Shown piece after piece: positions 34,501 to 42,881 of a DNA stretch of 64,000 bases. A program made the translations under genes and the position numbers. Numbering within the stretch: the first letter of the stretch is position 1; each line of letters starts with the position of its first letter. Location: positions 62,001 through 126,000 of the forward strand of contig JAJBUG010000039.1 of assembly GCA_020860515.1 (NCBI GenBank), read 5' to 3'. The notes under the pieces were generated by a model that had not been told where the DNA came from, ran no database searches, and was given only the letters and a program-made list of their open reading frames with translations. Origin of the DNA: Bacteroidales bacterium (GTDB taxonomy: Bacteria; Bacteroidota; Bacteroidia; Bacteroidales; Muribaculaceae).

Positions 34501-34932
34501 CAGTTTGCCCATTCCGCCGATTAAGGTGCCATGGTCGGTTGTGCGTGCGCATCGAGCGATTACTTCCTTGTCTTTGAATGTGATTGGTAAAAAGGTATCG
34601 GTGGTGTAGTCATAGCGCGCCAGACCATGCGAAAAGCCAATGAGCAGGTCGCCATTAGAATCGAGGCAGAGAAACTCTACGAAATTGTCGGGGATAGAGC
34701 CGGGCGCACCATTGGCGAAGTAATTGGTTACTGTAGAATTGTCATAACGGTTAAGGCCATAATCGGTGCCGATCCACAGATAGCCCTTGGTGTCGCGCAG
34801 CACGCAGTGCACCGAGCTCTGAGAGAGCCCCGTGTCCAAGGTTATGGGCATAAGCAGGAACTCCGACGCTGAGGCCAACGAGGTAGCCAGCAATATCAGC
34901 ATCCCTGCCATAAAAATCCTAAGACGTTCCAT
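31519..34932 (-). CDS. Hybrid two-component-type regulator lacking the HATPase_c kinase domain
   Basis: 1137 residues; typical Bacteroides HTCS proteins are about 1300-1400. In order: signal peptide; about 14 beta-propeller repeats (GLNRYDN, GYLWIGTDYG and so on, 30-650); a Y_Y_Y-type domain ending VYAAYNLGDGKW; one membrane helix (about 745-770); a HisKA-like helix with His791 in LHSELRTPLALV; then, only about 90 residues later, a receiver (LVVEENEKL, phospho-acceptor Asp932 in VIADVALKGENG, Lys in YLSKPF); and an AraC HTH pair at the C-terminus (GRTSFYARVRQ, GFRSQRYFSTLFKE). No N, G1 or G2 boxes are present, so it cannot phosphorylate itself as usual. The frame is continuous. It lies next to, and upstream of, the GH31 operon that it probably controls. 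Confidence 0.88.
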   Translation of the reverse strand: MERLRIFMAGMLILLATSLASASEFLLMPITLDTGLSQSSVHCVLRDTKGYLWIGTDYGLNRYDNSTVTNYFANGAPGSIPDNFVEFLCLDSNGDLLIGFSHGLARYDYTTDTFLPITFKDKEVIARCARTTDHGTLIGGMGKLYLYNSYNRQLNEMPTSGGSATAYTSILPQWQRGQYILQTRWDGLWLYDNRKSTIRRLNFCAEKNIRAATVDSRGNLWAAPFGQGIQKYDHSGNLIQEISTGNSQLSSDIVLDMIEYEHYMCIGTERGLDIIDTRTMRVSNLNNLTNGLKNNTILCLSKDQGCGLFAGTLRHGVLCLYEVPMRTFTQWNNVMSRFGFTVTSLLPDPETGNVWVGVDGEGVAIFDPATESFKPYSSTDGLKVTSIVRYDPDHLLLAIYNKELRLLNIHTGALTQVPPSFKRVTDLAANKTSSTELFALDDGRIVTVNDVICIVDPKGNKADLATFTAIRGVPEKLNPLYNDGKKLLLHDKHHIYRYDSAVDTCGVIMRCKDVMKCAAYDGKSALWIATAKGLEKHDLANKTTKTIKTDHIHNINSLALEDDRVWIGADNRLYLLNGETVTVFDSADGVAPNQFINKAQLLTEDCLLLGGVNGMLKIDRQDIDHLIEQPSNTILSLSEVLVDNKRMALGDDNTIDVPNDHSSITIKVIDHDNSGRRNKLFRYTIDGFNRDFKVETFDRALSLSMMPPGHYQVYAAYNLGDGKWSAPTLLVTLDVHAPLWLSWWAITIYAIILFGIIAGLLIYFHIRRQKKIDKIKNEALEDKIAFLTRLHSELRTPLALVMSPLNSLLERLRHSGQHDTANELEDIYHSSLQMRDIIDTLPESKDLVTHMEQAEEKKTAPKSKVNDAEEKNVVDDFDVTPYSALVVEENEKLCAYIVSQLQAMFREVMQAHDAAEAKVIIKNSHPDIVIADVALKGENGFELCREIKKSEAYRHIPVMLLTSGNAESEKHKSYIHGADSYLSKPFDVDVLVSRCKNLLMNRSIMRRRYDKKTLADTVGDKALTNSDESFIIELNRLLTENISHQDFGVEFLAKKMAMGRTSFYARVRQITGKSIGQYISDFRLSQAKNMLANEALSISEIAEHLGFRSQRYFSTLFKERTGVTPTDYRTSALAKKS

Positions 34933-34988
34933 CCTCTGCGTTTTTTAGGCCTTATACCTAATATAACGCTTTTAAAATAAGATATCCC

Positions 34989-35018
34989 CATAAAAGTGGA
35001 ATTTTAGACACTTTTATG
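34989..35018. promoter_or_regulatory. 10-bp inverted repeat upstream of the regulator gene
   Basis: CATAAAAGTG (34989-34998) and CACTTTTATG (35009-35018), perfect, with a 10-base spacer, 57 bases before the ATG. This spacing fits a dimer operator, possibly autoregulatory. Confidence 0.45.
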
Positions 35019-35116
35019 AGAATATTGACGTTTTTTTTCGATAATATAATAGGATTTAGTTTTCATTGAAGAAAATACTGACAGGTAAATTTTGCTTCTA
35101 CCACAAAGTTTGACTC

Positions 35117-35143
35117 AAAGGACCCCGAAGATTTGGGGCCTTT
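35117..35143 (-). terminator. Terminator of the ATPase gene at 35195
   Basis: AAAGGACCCC and GGGGCCTTT with a one-base bulge, 52 bases after the minus-strand stop. Confidence 0.5.
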
Positions 35144-35194
35144 ATGTTGAGTGTTATTTATGGAAGGCGGAGAGAGACTGGCACAGGGGATTTT

Positions 35195-36322
35195 CTATTT
35201 GAATATGCGTTGTTTTAACCAAATAGGCAAAATCGGATCCAAAAAGCTTGAGCCTTCACGAGTTATATCAACAATTTCCTTTTCACTAAGTGCGCGTTGG
35301 ATGTACTTGATGTTAGAGGACGTGCCTAATCGGTATTTTTTGAGAATTTCGGATCGTGAGAAGCCAGTGGTGACTCCTTGGGTCATGGCCTCAAGATAAG
35401 CCATTTGACAAGGGGTCAAATCGGTTATGGTCTTTTCATAAAGAGCTGAATTCTGGGAAATGAGCAAATCTAATGCCATCTCCATTGCATGGTCGTCCGC
35501 TTCTGGGTTTGAGGCAAGCCATACCAATGATGCTAATTGCTGCACATAGGCAGAATTACCATCAACAGTCCTTACAATTTGAGATGCATAGTCAGCAGAG
35601 ATCTTTTTGCCAGTGGACTCAAATCTTTCCATAATAAAGCTTACCCATTTGTCTTCGGGAATCTTAGAAAGGATAATCATGTCACCGAATTTGTAAAAGG
35701 GCATACTGGTGTTTTGGAAAAGCTCAATCATCATGTGGCGTTTGCTTCCAAACATGCAATAGGACACATCTTGATGATGTTGCCAATGGCTGCGCATGAT
35801 TTTTTGGAAGCGAACAGAATCTCTAAACTCTCCAATTTGTTGAAATTCATCAATGCATACCACCACATGTTTACCCTTTTCGTTTGCTATCTTTTGGGGC
35901 ATGTCCAATATTTTGTCAACTTCAGGATTGCTTGTGTCGAAATTCAATGATATTGAGAAGTCATTCATCGGGTCAGTGCCAAATGAAAATTTAGGTGAAA
36001 GACTGGATAGGAACTTCCTTCCCATTGCTAACCATTCCTCAAATTTGGTGGAGGTTTGTTTTATCAATTCAGTAGATAGCTTATTACAAAAGTCAACCTC
36101 GTCACGACACATAAATACATCCACGTACACAATGAGTATTTCCGATTTATCGACCATCGATGCAGCTTTGGTGACTAAAGATGTCTTACCCATTCGGCGT
36201 GGTGATATCAGGATGGTATTTATCCCATGGCTAAAATTACCTACTAATCGAGCAGTTTCCTCCTCTCGATCAGTGAAATACTCACCAGTGGCCTCTTTGC
36301 CATAAACAAAAGGTGTTATCAT
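35195..36322 (-). CDS. ATPase_2-family P-loop ATPase
   Basis: 375 residues, closely similar along its length to the gene at 21777. Walker A is SPRRMGKTS (about 39-47), Walker B VVVCIDEFQQI (about 160), then a sensor-like CMFGSKRHMM and a C-terminal winged-helix region ending FLDPILPIWL. Here the Walker B aspartate is intact, unlike the paralogue at 21777. The N-terminal signature FTDREEET is typical of the family. Function is not established; similar proteins are multicopy in gut Bacteroidales. An array of four 15-base repeats lies 66 bases upstream of the ATG and may hold its operator. Confidence 0.82.
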   Translation of the reverse strand: MITPFVYGKEATGEYFTDREEETARLVGNFSHGINTILISPRRMGKTSLVTKAASMVDKSEILIVYVDVFMCRDEVDFCNKLSTELIKQTSTKFEEWLAMGRKFLSSLSPKFSFGTDPMNDFSISLNFDTSNPEVDKILDMPQKIANEKGKHVVVCIDEFQQIGEFRDSVRFQKIMRSHWQHHQDVSYCMFGSKRHMMIELFQNTSMPFYKFGDMIILSKIPEDKWVSFIMERFESTGKKISADYASQIVRTVDGNSAYVQQLASLVWLASNPEADDHAMEMALDLLISQNSALYEKTITDLTPCQMAYLEAMTQGVTTGFSRSEILKKYRLGTSSNIKYIQRALSEKEIVDITREGSSFLDPILPIWLKQRIFK

Positions 36323-36387
36323 AAGAATTGTAAATTAGTAGTTGATATGGCAAAAATACTAATTATTTCTCAATCCTCCAACTTTTC

Positions 36388-36447
36388 AAAGAAGTTTCTT
36401 TGAAAGAAGTTCCTTTGAAAGTAAATACTTTGAAAGAAGTTGCTTTG
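36388..36447. repeat. Four tandem 15-base palindrome-like repeats
   Basis: Units at 36388-36402, 36403-36417, 36418-36432 and 36433-36447, each AAAG-N7-CTTTG with variable middles. The third unit (AAAGTAAATACTTTG) changes both half-sites so that the palindrome is kept. The array sits between the ATPase start and the phosphatase stop. Confidence 0.75.
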
Positions 36448-36514
36448 TATTTTAACATATTTTACGTATTTAGAAATACGAAAATCGATTAAAAATCGTA
36501 TTGTATGAATTGTA

Positions 36515-37000
36515 TTAAAAAAGATGGTCGATTAAGCCTTGGCAGGCATCTTCGAGCAGGTCGAGAGCGTAGTCAAAATCACGTGTTGTACCATAATAAG
36601 GGTCAGGCACTGTGGCAGGACGCGGCCTGATGGTAGAATATGCAGTCATGCGCACTACTTTTTTCTGTGCTTCAGCTGATGGAGCCAGCCGCTTCAATGC
36701 TTTTACGTTTTCTTCGTCCATGCCTATGATAAGGTCAAAGCGGTCAAAATCTTTCTTAGTGATCTGACGCGCATGGTGGGTGAGATTATAGCCACGCGTG
36801 GCGGCAGCGGTGCGCATGCGTCGGTCAGGCAAATCTCCTACATGCCAATTGCCTAATCCTGCACTGTCAATCTCAATCTGATCATCAAGGCCTTTTTCTT
36901 GTGCCTGCTTGCGCATTACACCTTCGGCTGCTGGGCTGCGGCATATATTGCCAAGGCATACAAATAATATCTTTATTGGCTTCGTTGCTTCGTTACTCAT
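36515..37000 (-). CDS. Low-molecular-weight protein-tyrosine phosphatase
   Basis: 161 residues. The P-loop FVCLGNICRSPAAEG near the N-terminus has the nucleophile Cys15 and Arg21, and the general acid is Asp133 in VPDPYYG. Both are in the expected places for this cytoplasmic enzyme, which hydrolyses phosphotyrosine on proteins and, in bacteria, often pairs with a capsule tyrosine kinase. No kinase or capsule gene is nearby, so the substrate is unknown. Length is normal (about 155). The gene is divergent from the CDF transporter at 37183. Confidence 0.93.
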   Translation of the reverse strand: MSNEATKPIKILFVCLGNICRSPAAEGVMRKQAQEKGLDDQIEIDSAGLGNWHVGDLPDRRMRTAAATRGYNLTHHARQITKKDFDRFDLIIGMDEENVKALKRLAPSAEAQKKVVRMTAYSTIRPRPATVPDPYYGTTRDFDYALDLLEDACQGLIDHLF

Positions 37001-37152
37001 TTGAAAATTGTTTTGAAAAGGAAATTTTAGGTCATTTCTATTATCTTATTACGGCATTTTCACCTTGAATAATGTGTAAAATGGAAGTTTTAACATAAAA
37101 TTAACAATTGGAATACTTCTTATTGAGTTTATAAAATTCCAACAAAAAGCAG

Positions 37153-37160
37153 TATCTTTG
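37153..37160 (+). promoter_or_regulatory. -7 box of the CDF transporter gene
   Basis: TATCTTTG 22 bases before the ATG at 37183. A TTTA at the -33 distance is only a partial match. Confidence 0.45.
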
Positions 37161-37182
37161 CAATGTATTTAATCTGATAAAA

Positions 37183-38130
37183 ATGGCAGAAAGCAAGATA
37201 TCGGCTGAGGGGGCTGTGAAAATAGCTCGCAAAGTGACATGGGTAGGGTTTTGGTGCAATGCCGTATTAGGCATGGCCAAGATTCTTGGTGGTGTGTTGG
37301 GGCGAAGCGGAGCCTTGATTGCTGATGGCGTGCATTCATTTTCTGACTTTGCCAGCGATATTTTAGTGCTTGCTATGGTAGGAATAGCCCGGAGGAAACC
37401 TGACAAAAACCACGAGTTTGGCCATGGCAAATACGAAACGCTTGCTACCGTGCTATTATCATTGGTGCTGTTGGCAGTGTCAATCGGAATTTTTGTAGAA
37501 GCGCTGGATAAAATCATAGCGGTGGCTCAGGGCGAAGTAATCCCTAAGCCAGGAGCCATTGCTTTGGCAATATGCGTAGTGTCAATTGTGGTGAAAGAAT
37601 GGCTGTTTCAATATACTCGCGCAGCAGGGCGCCGCATTCATAGCGAGGCTGTGATAGCCAATGCTTGGCATCATCGCAGCGATGCTTTTTCTTCGATCGC
37701 CACCCTTGTAGGCGTGGGAGGCGCAATGTTTTTAGGACAGCATTGGCGAATACTCGACCCAATCGCAGCTCTTATCGTTTCGATTTTCATTGCTATTGTA
37801 AGTGTGCGCCTTGCTGGTCCCGCTCTTAGCGAACTGCTTGGCAAATCCTTGCCCGAAGAGGATCAAGGGCGCATTTGTGAAGTGCTAAAGGAGGCTCCAG
37901 GAGTGATCACTTACCATCATCTGCGCACATGCCGCTCGGGAGCTGACGTGATAATAGACCTGCACCTTAAGGTGGATGGAGCCCTCACAGTAGACGAGGC
38001 ACATCAAATAGCCACCGAGGTGGAACATTCAATCCAAGCGCTTTACCCCGATGTCACAGCCATGGTCAACACCCATATCGAACCATATCAAGGGCAGAAA
38101 ATCATGGAAGATGGCTCATGCGAGGATTAG
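37183..38130 (+). CDS. Cation diffusion facilitator (CDF) efflux transporter
   Basis: 315 residues with six membrane helices. The family's metal site pattern is visible: ADGVHSFSDFASD in helix 2 (HxxxD) and a second HHRSD in helix 5. The FGHGKYE motif lies in the loop between helices 2 and 3. A cytoplasmic C-terminal domain (about 215-305) contains THHLRTCRSG-like and VDEAHQIATEVE segments. CDF proteins export Zn, Fe, Mn or Co by proton antiport across the inner membrane; which metal cannot be decided. The gene is convergent with the EamA gene and has its own -7 box. Confidence 0.93.
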   Translation: MAESKISAEGAVKIARKVTWVGFWCNAVLGMAKILGGVLGRSGALIADGVHSFSDFASDILVLAMVGIARRKPDKNHEFGHGKYETLATVLLSLVLLAVSIGIFVEALDKIIAVAQGEVIPKPGAIALAICVVSIVVKEWLFQYTRAAGRRIHSEAVIANAWHHRSDAFSSIATLVGVGGAMFLGQHWRILDPIAALIVSIFIAIVSVRLAGPALSELLGKSLPEEDQGRICEVLKEAPGVITYHHLRTCRSGADVIIDLHLKVDGALTVDEAHQIATEVEHSIQALYPDVTAMVNTHIEPYQGQKIMEDGSCED

Positions 38131-38149
38131 AAGACGAATTTTCCACAGT

Positions 38150-39094
38150 TTATTTCTTGTGCAGCCTGAGCAGGCCAACGCCCTTTTTGAAGAGTTTGCG
38201 CATTCGCAGCAATACTCCGCTGATTGGGTCGGCAGCGATTACCACAGTTACGGCAATTACTATGAGGCATAAGCCCAGGATATCGCGCCCGGTAAGTGTC
38301 TCATGGAAGATAGTGACGCCGAATACTACAGCGGTCAACGGCTCCAATGCTCCAAGTATCGCAGTGGGGGTAGAACCAATAGCAGCGATGGCAATAGATG
38401 TGCAGAATAGAGATACGGCGGTGGGCATCAACCCCAGGCCTACTGCGCACCCCCAGCCAAGCCAATCGCGTGGCAATGTCATGCTCTGATGCAGAAGCGC
38501 ATTGAAAATGAATATTACCGATCCAAAGGTCAGCACATAGAATGTAAGCGTCACGGTGGGAATTTTTGCCAACTCGCCACGGTTGATCCATACCAAATAT
38601 ACGGCATAAGCCAACGCGCTGAGCATCACAAGCAGTGTGCCCATCGGACTGAGCGACACTCCATCTTCACCTTTATAGAGACATAAAATCCCCGCAAAGG
38701 CACCGATAACGCAGGTTATAGTAAGCCATGTAAGCTTTTCCTTGAACACGCAAGTCATGATAATGGCCACCATGATAGGGTAAACGAAAAGCAAAGTCGA
38801 GGCTATGCCCGCATCCATATAAGTGTAGCTTTCGAACAGAAAAAGTGAAGAAAAGCCCATCAGGAGGCCAAGCACAGCCACAGGGCCAATTGCACGGCGC
38901 GGAATGTGGAAGGGCTGCCGGCGCCCCCAAATCATCAATGCCATAATGAAGATGCCAAACACATAGCGGCACAGCAGCACGCTATTGGCATCGAGGCCCT
39001 GCTCGTAAAGGGGCAGTGCGAACAGGGGGTTCATGCCGTAGGTGCAAGCGGCTATGGCCCCCATTAAATATCCTTTTGCCTGAGAAGTATTCAT
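38150..39094 (-). CDS. EamA/DMT-family transporter
   Basis: 314 residues, ten predicted membrane helices as two EamA repeats (about 8-140 and 160-295). Typical segments are MGFSSLFLFESYTYMDAGI, followed by LLFVYPIMVAIIM, and LGALEPLTAVVFGV near the C-terminal end. Members export amino acids, drugs or other metabolites; the substrate cannot be inferred. The tail is basic and short. It ends 19 bases from the CDF gene (convergent) with no clear terminator. Confidence 0.92.
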   Translation of the reverse strand: MNTSQAKGYLMGAIAACTYGMNPLFALPLYEQGLDANSVLLCRYVFGIFIMALMIWGRRQPFHIPRRAIGPVAVLGLLMGFSSLFLFESYTYMDAGIASTLLFVYPIMVAIIMTCVFKEKLTWLTITCVIGAFAGILCLYKGEDGVSLSPMGTLLVMLSALAYAVYLVWINRGELAKIPTVTLTFYVLTFGSVIFIFNALLHQSMTLPRDWLGWGCAVGLGLMPTAVSLFCTSIAIAAIGSTPTAILGALEPLTAVVFGVTIFHETLTGRDILGLCLIVIAVTVVIAADPISGVLLRMRKLFKKGVGLLRLHKK

Positions 39095-39175
39095 CTTTGT
39101 CAGCGCAGTGGCGTCCCGATTAGTTGAAACGCATACTGTAAAAGTAACAATTTTATATCACAAAAAGATGAAAAA

Positions 39176-39202
39176 ACAGACCCGACTTTCTCTCGGGTCT
39201 GT
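39176..39202 (-). terminator. Terminator of the GH13 lipoprotein gene
   Basis: ACAGACCCGA (39176-39185) and TCGGGTCTGT (39193-39202), followed on the minus strand by TTTTTTCATC. Confidence 0.85.
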
Positions 39203-39211
39203 AAGATTGGA

Positions 39212-40639
39212 TTATTTTGTGTATACACGGTATTCGCCTGGGGCGAGTGAGGCGGGGAGTGCTTCGGTCTCTCCAGTGAAATAATTGGTTAGCCCATCTG
39301 ATGAGGGAGCTTGTCCTTTGTAGGCTATAGGTAGCTCTTCAGCTCCAAGATTGACCATTACCAGCACAGTGCCATTGTCGTCGCCGCGTTCAAAGATATA
39401 GAGGTCAGGGCTTTCGGTGGCGTAGCGCACCATTTGTGCACCTTTGTTGCCTGCTTTGAGTGCAGATTGATTGTGCTTCAAGGCATTGAGCTTCTGATAG
39501 AAAGTGAAATATTCGTTGCGTGGTTCCCAAGTGGGAGGGGTGTCTTTTTTGAAAAACTCAAACGCTCGGTTCATGCCAGTCTCTTGGCCTGTGTAGATAA
39601 GAGGCATACCAGGCAGAGTGTAAGAAAGCACAGCAAAGGCGCCCTGAAGATTGCCCAAGCGCTCAAATTCGGTGCCTTCCCATGAATTGAGATCATGGTT
39701 GGTAATCATGTTCATCAGGTAAGTGTCGCCAGGATAATCCTGAGCCTGCTTGGCAAGCAGAGAATCAATGGCTATAGCATGCTTTACGGGGAATTTGCGG
39801 ATTTCACCGTTCTCACCCTTGAATGTGTATTGGCCTGAGGTAGCGGCAATTTCGCTGAAGAGATCTTTCATCGGCCAGTTGTAGCCCATGTCGAATCCAT
39901 TTTTCTGCAATGCTGGCACCGAAGCCTCGGCCAGCATGAAGAGGTCAGGCTTTACGGCTTCGAGTTGCGGACGGGTTTCATCCCAGAAGTCAACTGGCAC
40001 CTCCATGGCTACATCGCAGCGGAAACCATCCACGCCCACCTCGGTAAGCCAGAATTTGAATGCATCTACCATTGCGGCGCGCATCTCGGGATTGCTATAG
40101 TCGAATTTGTAAACGTCGGTCCAATCATAAGGACCAAACATCTTGCCATTCTCATCCTTGGCGTACCAGTCGGGATGCTCAGTGACCCATGCATTGTCGC
40201 AACCGCTGTGGTTGGGCACCCAGTCGAGAATTACCTTCATGCCTTGGGCATGGGCTTGCTTTACCACTTCCTTAAATTGGTCGATGGTTCCAAATTCGGG
40301 ATTGAATGCCTTGTAATCCTTCACGGCATAGTAGCTGCCAAGCTCGCCCTTTCGGTTGAGTTCCGAGATAGGGTAAATGGGCATGAACCACAGAATATCT
40401 ACTCCCAGATCTTTGAGCCGTGGCAATTGCTCGGCAAAAGCGGTGATTGTGCCAGAATCGGTGTATTGGCGCAAGTTTACTTCGTAGATTACAGCGTTGC
40501 GGCTCCATTCGGGGTGTTTCACTGAGGTCAGAGTGGAGTCCTGTGCAGTCTCGGCTTTCTTGGCCTTGCTTCCTCCGCAGCCTACAAGCAACACTGCGAA
40601 GAATCCTGCGATGGCCGAAAAAAAGAATATCTTTCTCAT
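39212..40639 (-). CDS. Alpha-amylase-family (GH13) lipoprotein
   Basis: 475 residues. The lipobox LLVGC gives Cys21 as the lipid-anchored residue. Catalytic residues sit where GH13 needs them: Asp199 in GFRCDVAMEVP, Glu228 in MLAEAS and Asp306 in ITNHDLNSW. An earlier conserved block is VILDWVPNHSG. A short C-terminal beta domain (about 400-475) is present. It should hydrolyse alpha-1,4 glucans or maltooligosaccharides at the cell envelope. No SusC/D or other starch genes are nearby, so it is a stand-alone gene, with a -7 box at 40671-40678 and a clear terminator. Confidence 0.93.
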   Translation of the reverse strand: MRKIFFFSAIAGFFAVLLVGCGGSKAKKAETAQDSTLTSVKHPEWSRNAVIYEVNLRQYTDSGTITAFAEQLPRLKDLGVDILWFMPIYPISELNRKGELGSYYAVKDYKAFNPEFGTIDQFKEVVKQAHAQGMKVILDWVPNHSGCDNAWVTEHPDWYAKDENGKMFGPYDWTDVYKFDYSNPEMRAAMVDAFKFWLTEVGVDGFRCDVAMEVPVDFWDETRPQLEAVKPDLFMLAEASVPALQKNGFDMGYNWPMKDLFSEIAATSGQYTFKGENGEIRKFPVKHAIAIDSLLAKQAQDYPGDTYLMNMITNHDLNSWEGTEFERLGNLQGAFAVLSYTLPGMPLIYTGQETGMNRAFEFFKKDTPPTWEPRNEYFTFYQKLNALKHNQSALKAGNKGAQMVRYATESPDLYIFERGDDNGTVLVMVNLGAEELPIAYKGQAPSSDGLTNYFTGETEALPASLAPGEYRVYTK

Positions 40640-40670
40640 GGGTGTTAATTTTGGATTGGTAATAGTTATG

Positions 40671-40678
40671 CAAAGTTA
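40671..40678 (-). promoter_or_regulatory. -7 box of the GH13 gene
   Basis: TAACTTTG on the minus strand, 32 bases before the ATG. No good -33 TTTG is seen. Confidence 0.45.
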
Positions 40679-40827
40679 GCAAAAATTGCCATATCTAAGG
40701 AGAAAAGAATGTATAATAAATTTTTTTCGGGCCACTTTGGTATATAAATTTAGTCAATTGATAGATTTTTGTTACCTAAGATGGGAATAATGATATAAAT
40801 TTGAATCCGAAAAATTAATCTAAAGTT

Positions 40828-42726
40828 ATGAGAAGTAAGCTTTTTTGCATTTTGGCGTCTGTGGCCTTGGTGGGCTGCAGTACCAACGACAATGATTGGA
40901 GCGATATTTGGAACAATCCCGACGTGAGCGGGGGCGGTAGCATCAGCGGAGGCACAGGCTCTGATGATGGTTCAGCTCCCGACTTCAATCCTGTAATCTC
41001 AGCTTGGAATGGGCAAAAGGCGAGCGATGCAGGCAGCGATGTTGTGGGCACTGACAAGGATTTCTTCCACGAACTTAATACATAGAAAAACACTGTCACT
41101 GTCAACTACAACGGATCCTCAGCCGCAGTAGCGAGCACTAATTCCAGCATCCTGTATGACGTGAGTGGCTCCTATGTTACGATTGATATGGCTACCAATG
41201 ATGTTGACAAGACTGAAATTGTGGTAAGCGGTACCAGCAGCGACGGAGGCCTGAAAATTTACGGGATCAATAAATTTATGCTTACACTCAATGGAGTTGA
41301 CCTGACTTCGCAGAAAGGTCCCGCAATTAATAGCCAGTGCAAGAAGCGCATATATGTGAACTTAGCTGAAGGTACTACCAATAAATTAGCGGATCCAAGC
41401 AAATATTCTGATGATACTTATTATCTTAATGGTGCTACGGCTGACGATGAAGATCGCAAGGGATGCTTCTTCAGCGAGGGCAATCTGATTTTTAGCGGCA
41501 CTGGTGTGCTCGAATTGACTGGCAATAAGAAGCATGGGCTTGTGACCGATGGCTATCTCTATGTCAGGCCAGGTGTGACCATCGTGGTGGATGATGCAGC
41601 AAAGAATGCCATCCATGTGAAAGGTGATGAAGACGATGACATCGGAGTACAGATTATGGGAGGCTTGATTTATGCAAATACTACTGGCGAAGCTGGCAAG
41701 GGAATCAAGTGTGACATGAAGGTTGAAGTAATGGGTGGTGAATTGCAACTCAATACTTCGGGCGAGGCTTGCTACGATGAGGACGATAAAGATACTTCAT
41801 CGGGCGCTGGCATTAAGACTGATACTGATGTTTACATCAGCGGTGGCACTCTTACATTGAAGGCTACTGGCACCGGGGGCAAAGGCATCAATTGCGATGG
41901 CAAACTTGAGGTCAGTGGAGGCGTAACCACTGTCACTACCACTGGCGGAAAATATTATTACACTCAAAGCCTAACATCTTCGCCTAAGGGCGTAAAGGCG
42001 GATGGCGATATCAATATCAGCGGAGGCACGCTCAACATATATGTGTCGGGCAAAAGCGATAGTAGCGAGGGCTTGGAGAGCAAAAGCAATATGACCATAA
42101 GTGGTGGTGATATTTATGTATGGGCTTATGAGGATGGCATTAACACAAGTGGAAATTTCACAGTGACAGGCGGCAGGGTGTATGCTTATAGCAGTGCCAA
42201 TGATGGAATCGATAGCAATAGTGGCCTCTATATCAATGGGGGCACAGTGATTGGCATTGGCGGAAGTTCGCCTGAGGGTGGCATTGACTGCGATAGCTCG
42301 AATAAATTCCAGATCAATGGGGGCACAGTGATTAGTGCAGGCGGCACATTGCAGTCCAATCCATCGTCGTCGTGCCAGCAGAAGGTAGTAGTGGTAAATG
42401 GCATTACGGTGAGCAAGGATGTGGCATTGTCAGTGCTTGATTCATCAGGCGCGCCTGTTTTGACATTCACTATGCCTCGTTCGCTGAGCAGTGGCAACTT
42501 CACATTCAGTTGTGCGGATTTAGCCAGCTCTACTTACACTCTTTCAGGTGGCGGCACTTTATCCGGTGCCACCAGCACCTGGAATGGACTGAGCCTTGGG
42601 GGCTCTTGGGCCGACGGTACTTCGCTGACCACATTTACTCCGAGTAGCACCATCACCACCGTTGGCAACAGCGGCGGAATGGGTGGTGGCATGGGAGGCG
42701 GAGGCTGGGGCCCTGGTGGTTGGTAA
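40828..42726 (+). pseudogene. Carbohydrate-binding (Cthe_2159-like) lipoprotein gene with in-frame amber codon
   Basis: The lipoprotein start MRSKLFCILASVALVGC (lipid Cys17) runs for 85 codons to a TAG at 41083-41085. The same frame then stays open for 547 further codons to TAA at 42724-42726. The junction reads FFHELNT, stop, KNTVTVNYNGSSA, which is continuous family sequence across the stop. The downstream part is a right-handed beta-helix with repeated ISGGTL, INGGTV and VTGGRVYAYS turns, as in Cthe_2159-type (DUF4353) carbohydrate-binding proteins, and ends in a Gly-rich MGGGMGGGGWG tail. Either a nonsense mutation, an assembly error, or readthrough. TAG is a normal stop elsewhere here (57536, 54403), so genome-wide recoding is excluded. 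Confidence 0.8.
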
Positions 42727-42746
42727 ACTTCTCTGTCATATATCCC

Positions 42747-42786
42747 AAAAGCGTCTGAAATGTATCCACATGGCAGACGCTTTTTT
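42747..42786 (+). terminator. Terminator after the Cthe_2159-like gene
   Basis: AAAAGCGTCTG (42747-42757) and CAGACGCTTTT (42774-42784) followed by TT; a classic intrinsic terminator. Confidence 0.9.
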
Positions 42787-42814
42787 GTGGATTGGAATAT
42801 TTTGAGTAAATTTG
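42784..42814 (+). promoter_or_regulatory. Promoter of the MATE gene
   Basis: TTTG (42784-42787), 19 bases, TAAATTTG (42807-42814), exact consensus, partly overlapping the preceding terminator. Confidence 0.7.
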
Positions 42815-42881
42815 CAGTGTTAACTTTAAATGCCTTTCTCAATTGAAAAATTTTTAGAAATGAGAAAGAAGGAAATAGTTT

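Noticed and set aside
41083..41085. Recoding of TAG as a sense codon across the genome
   Set aside because: Other clear genes in the window end in TAG (MltG at 54403, the AI-2E gene at 57536), so TAG is a normal stop.
42747..42786. Third copy of the structured RNA family, because it contains AGCGTCT
   Set aside because: It is a simple intrinsic terminator with no two-part stem, promoter or other shared parts.
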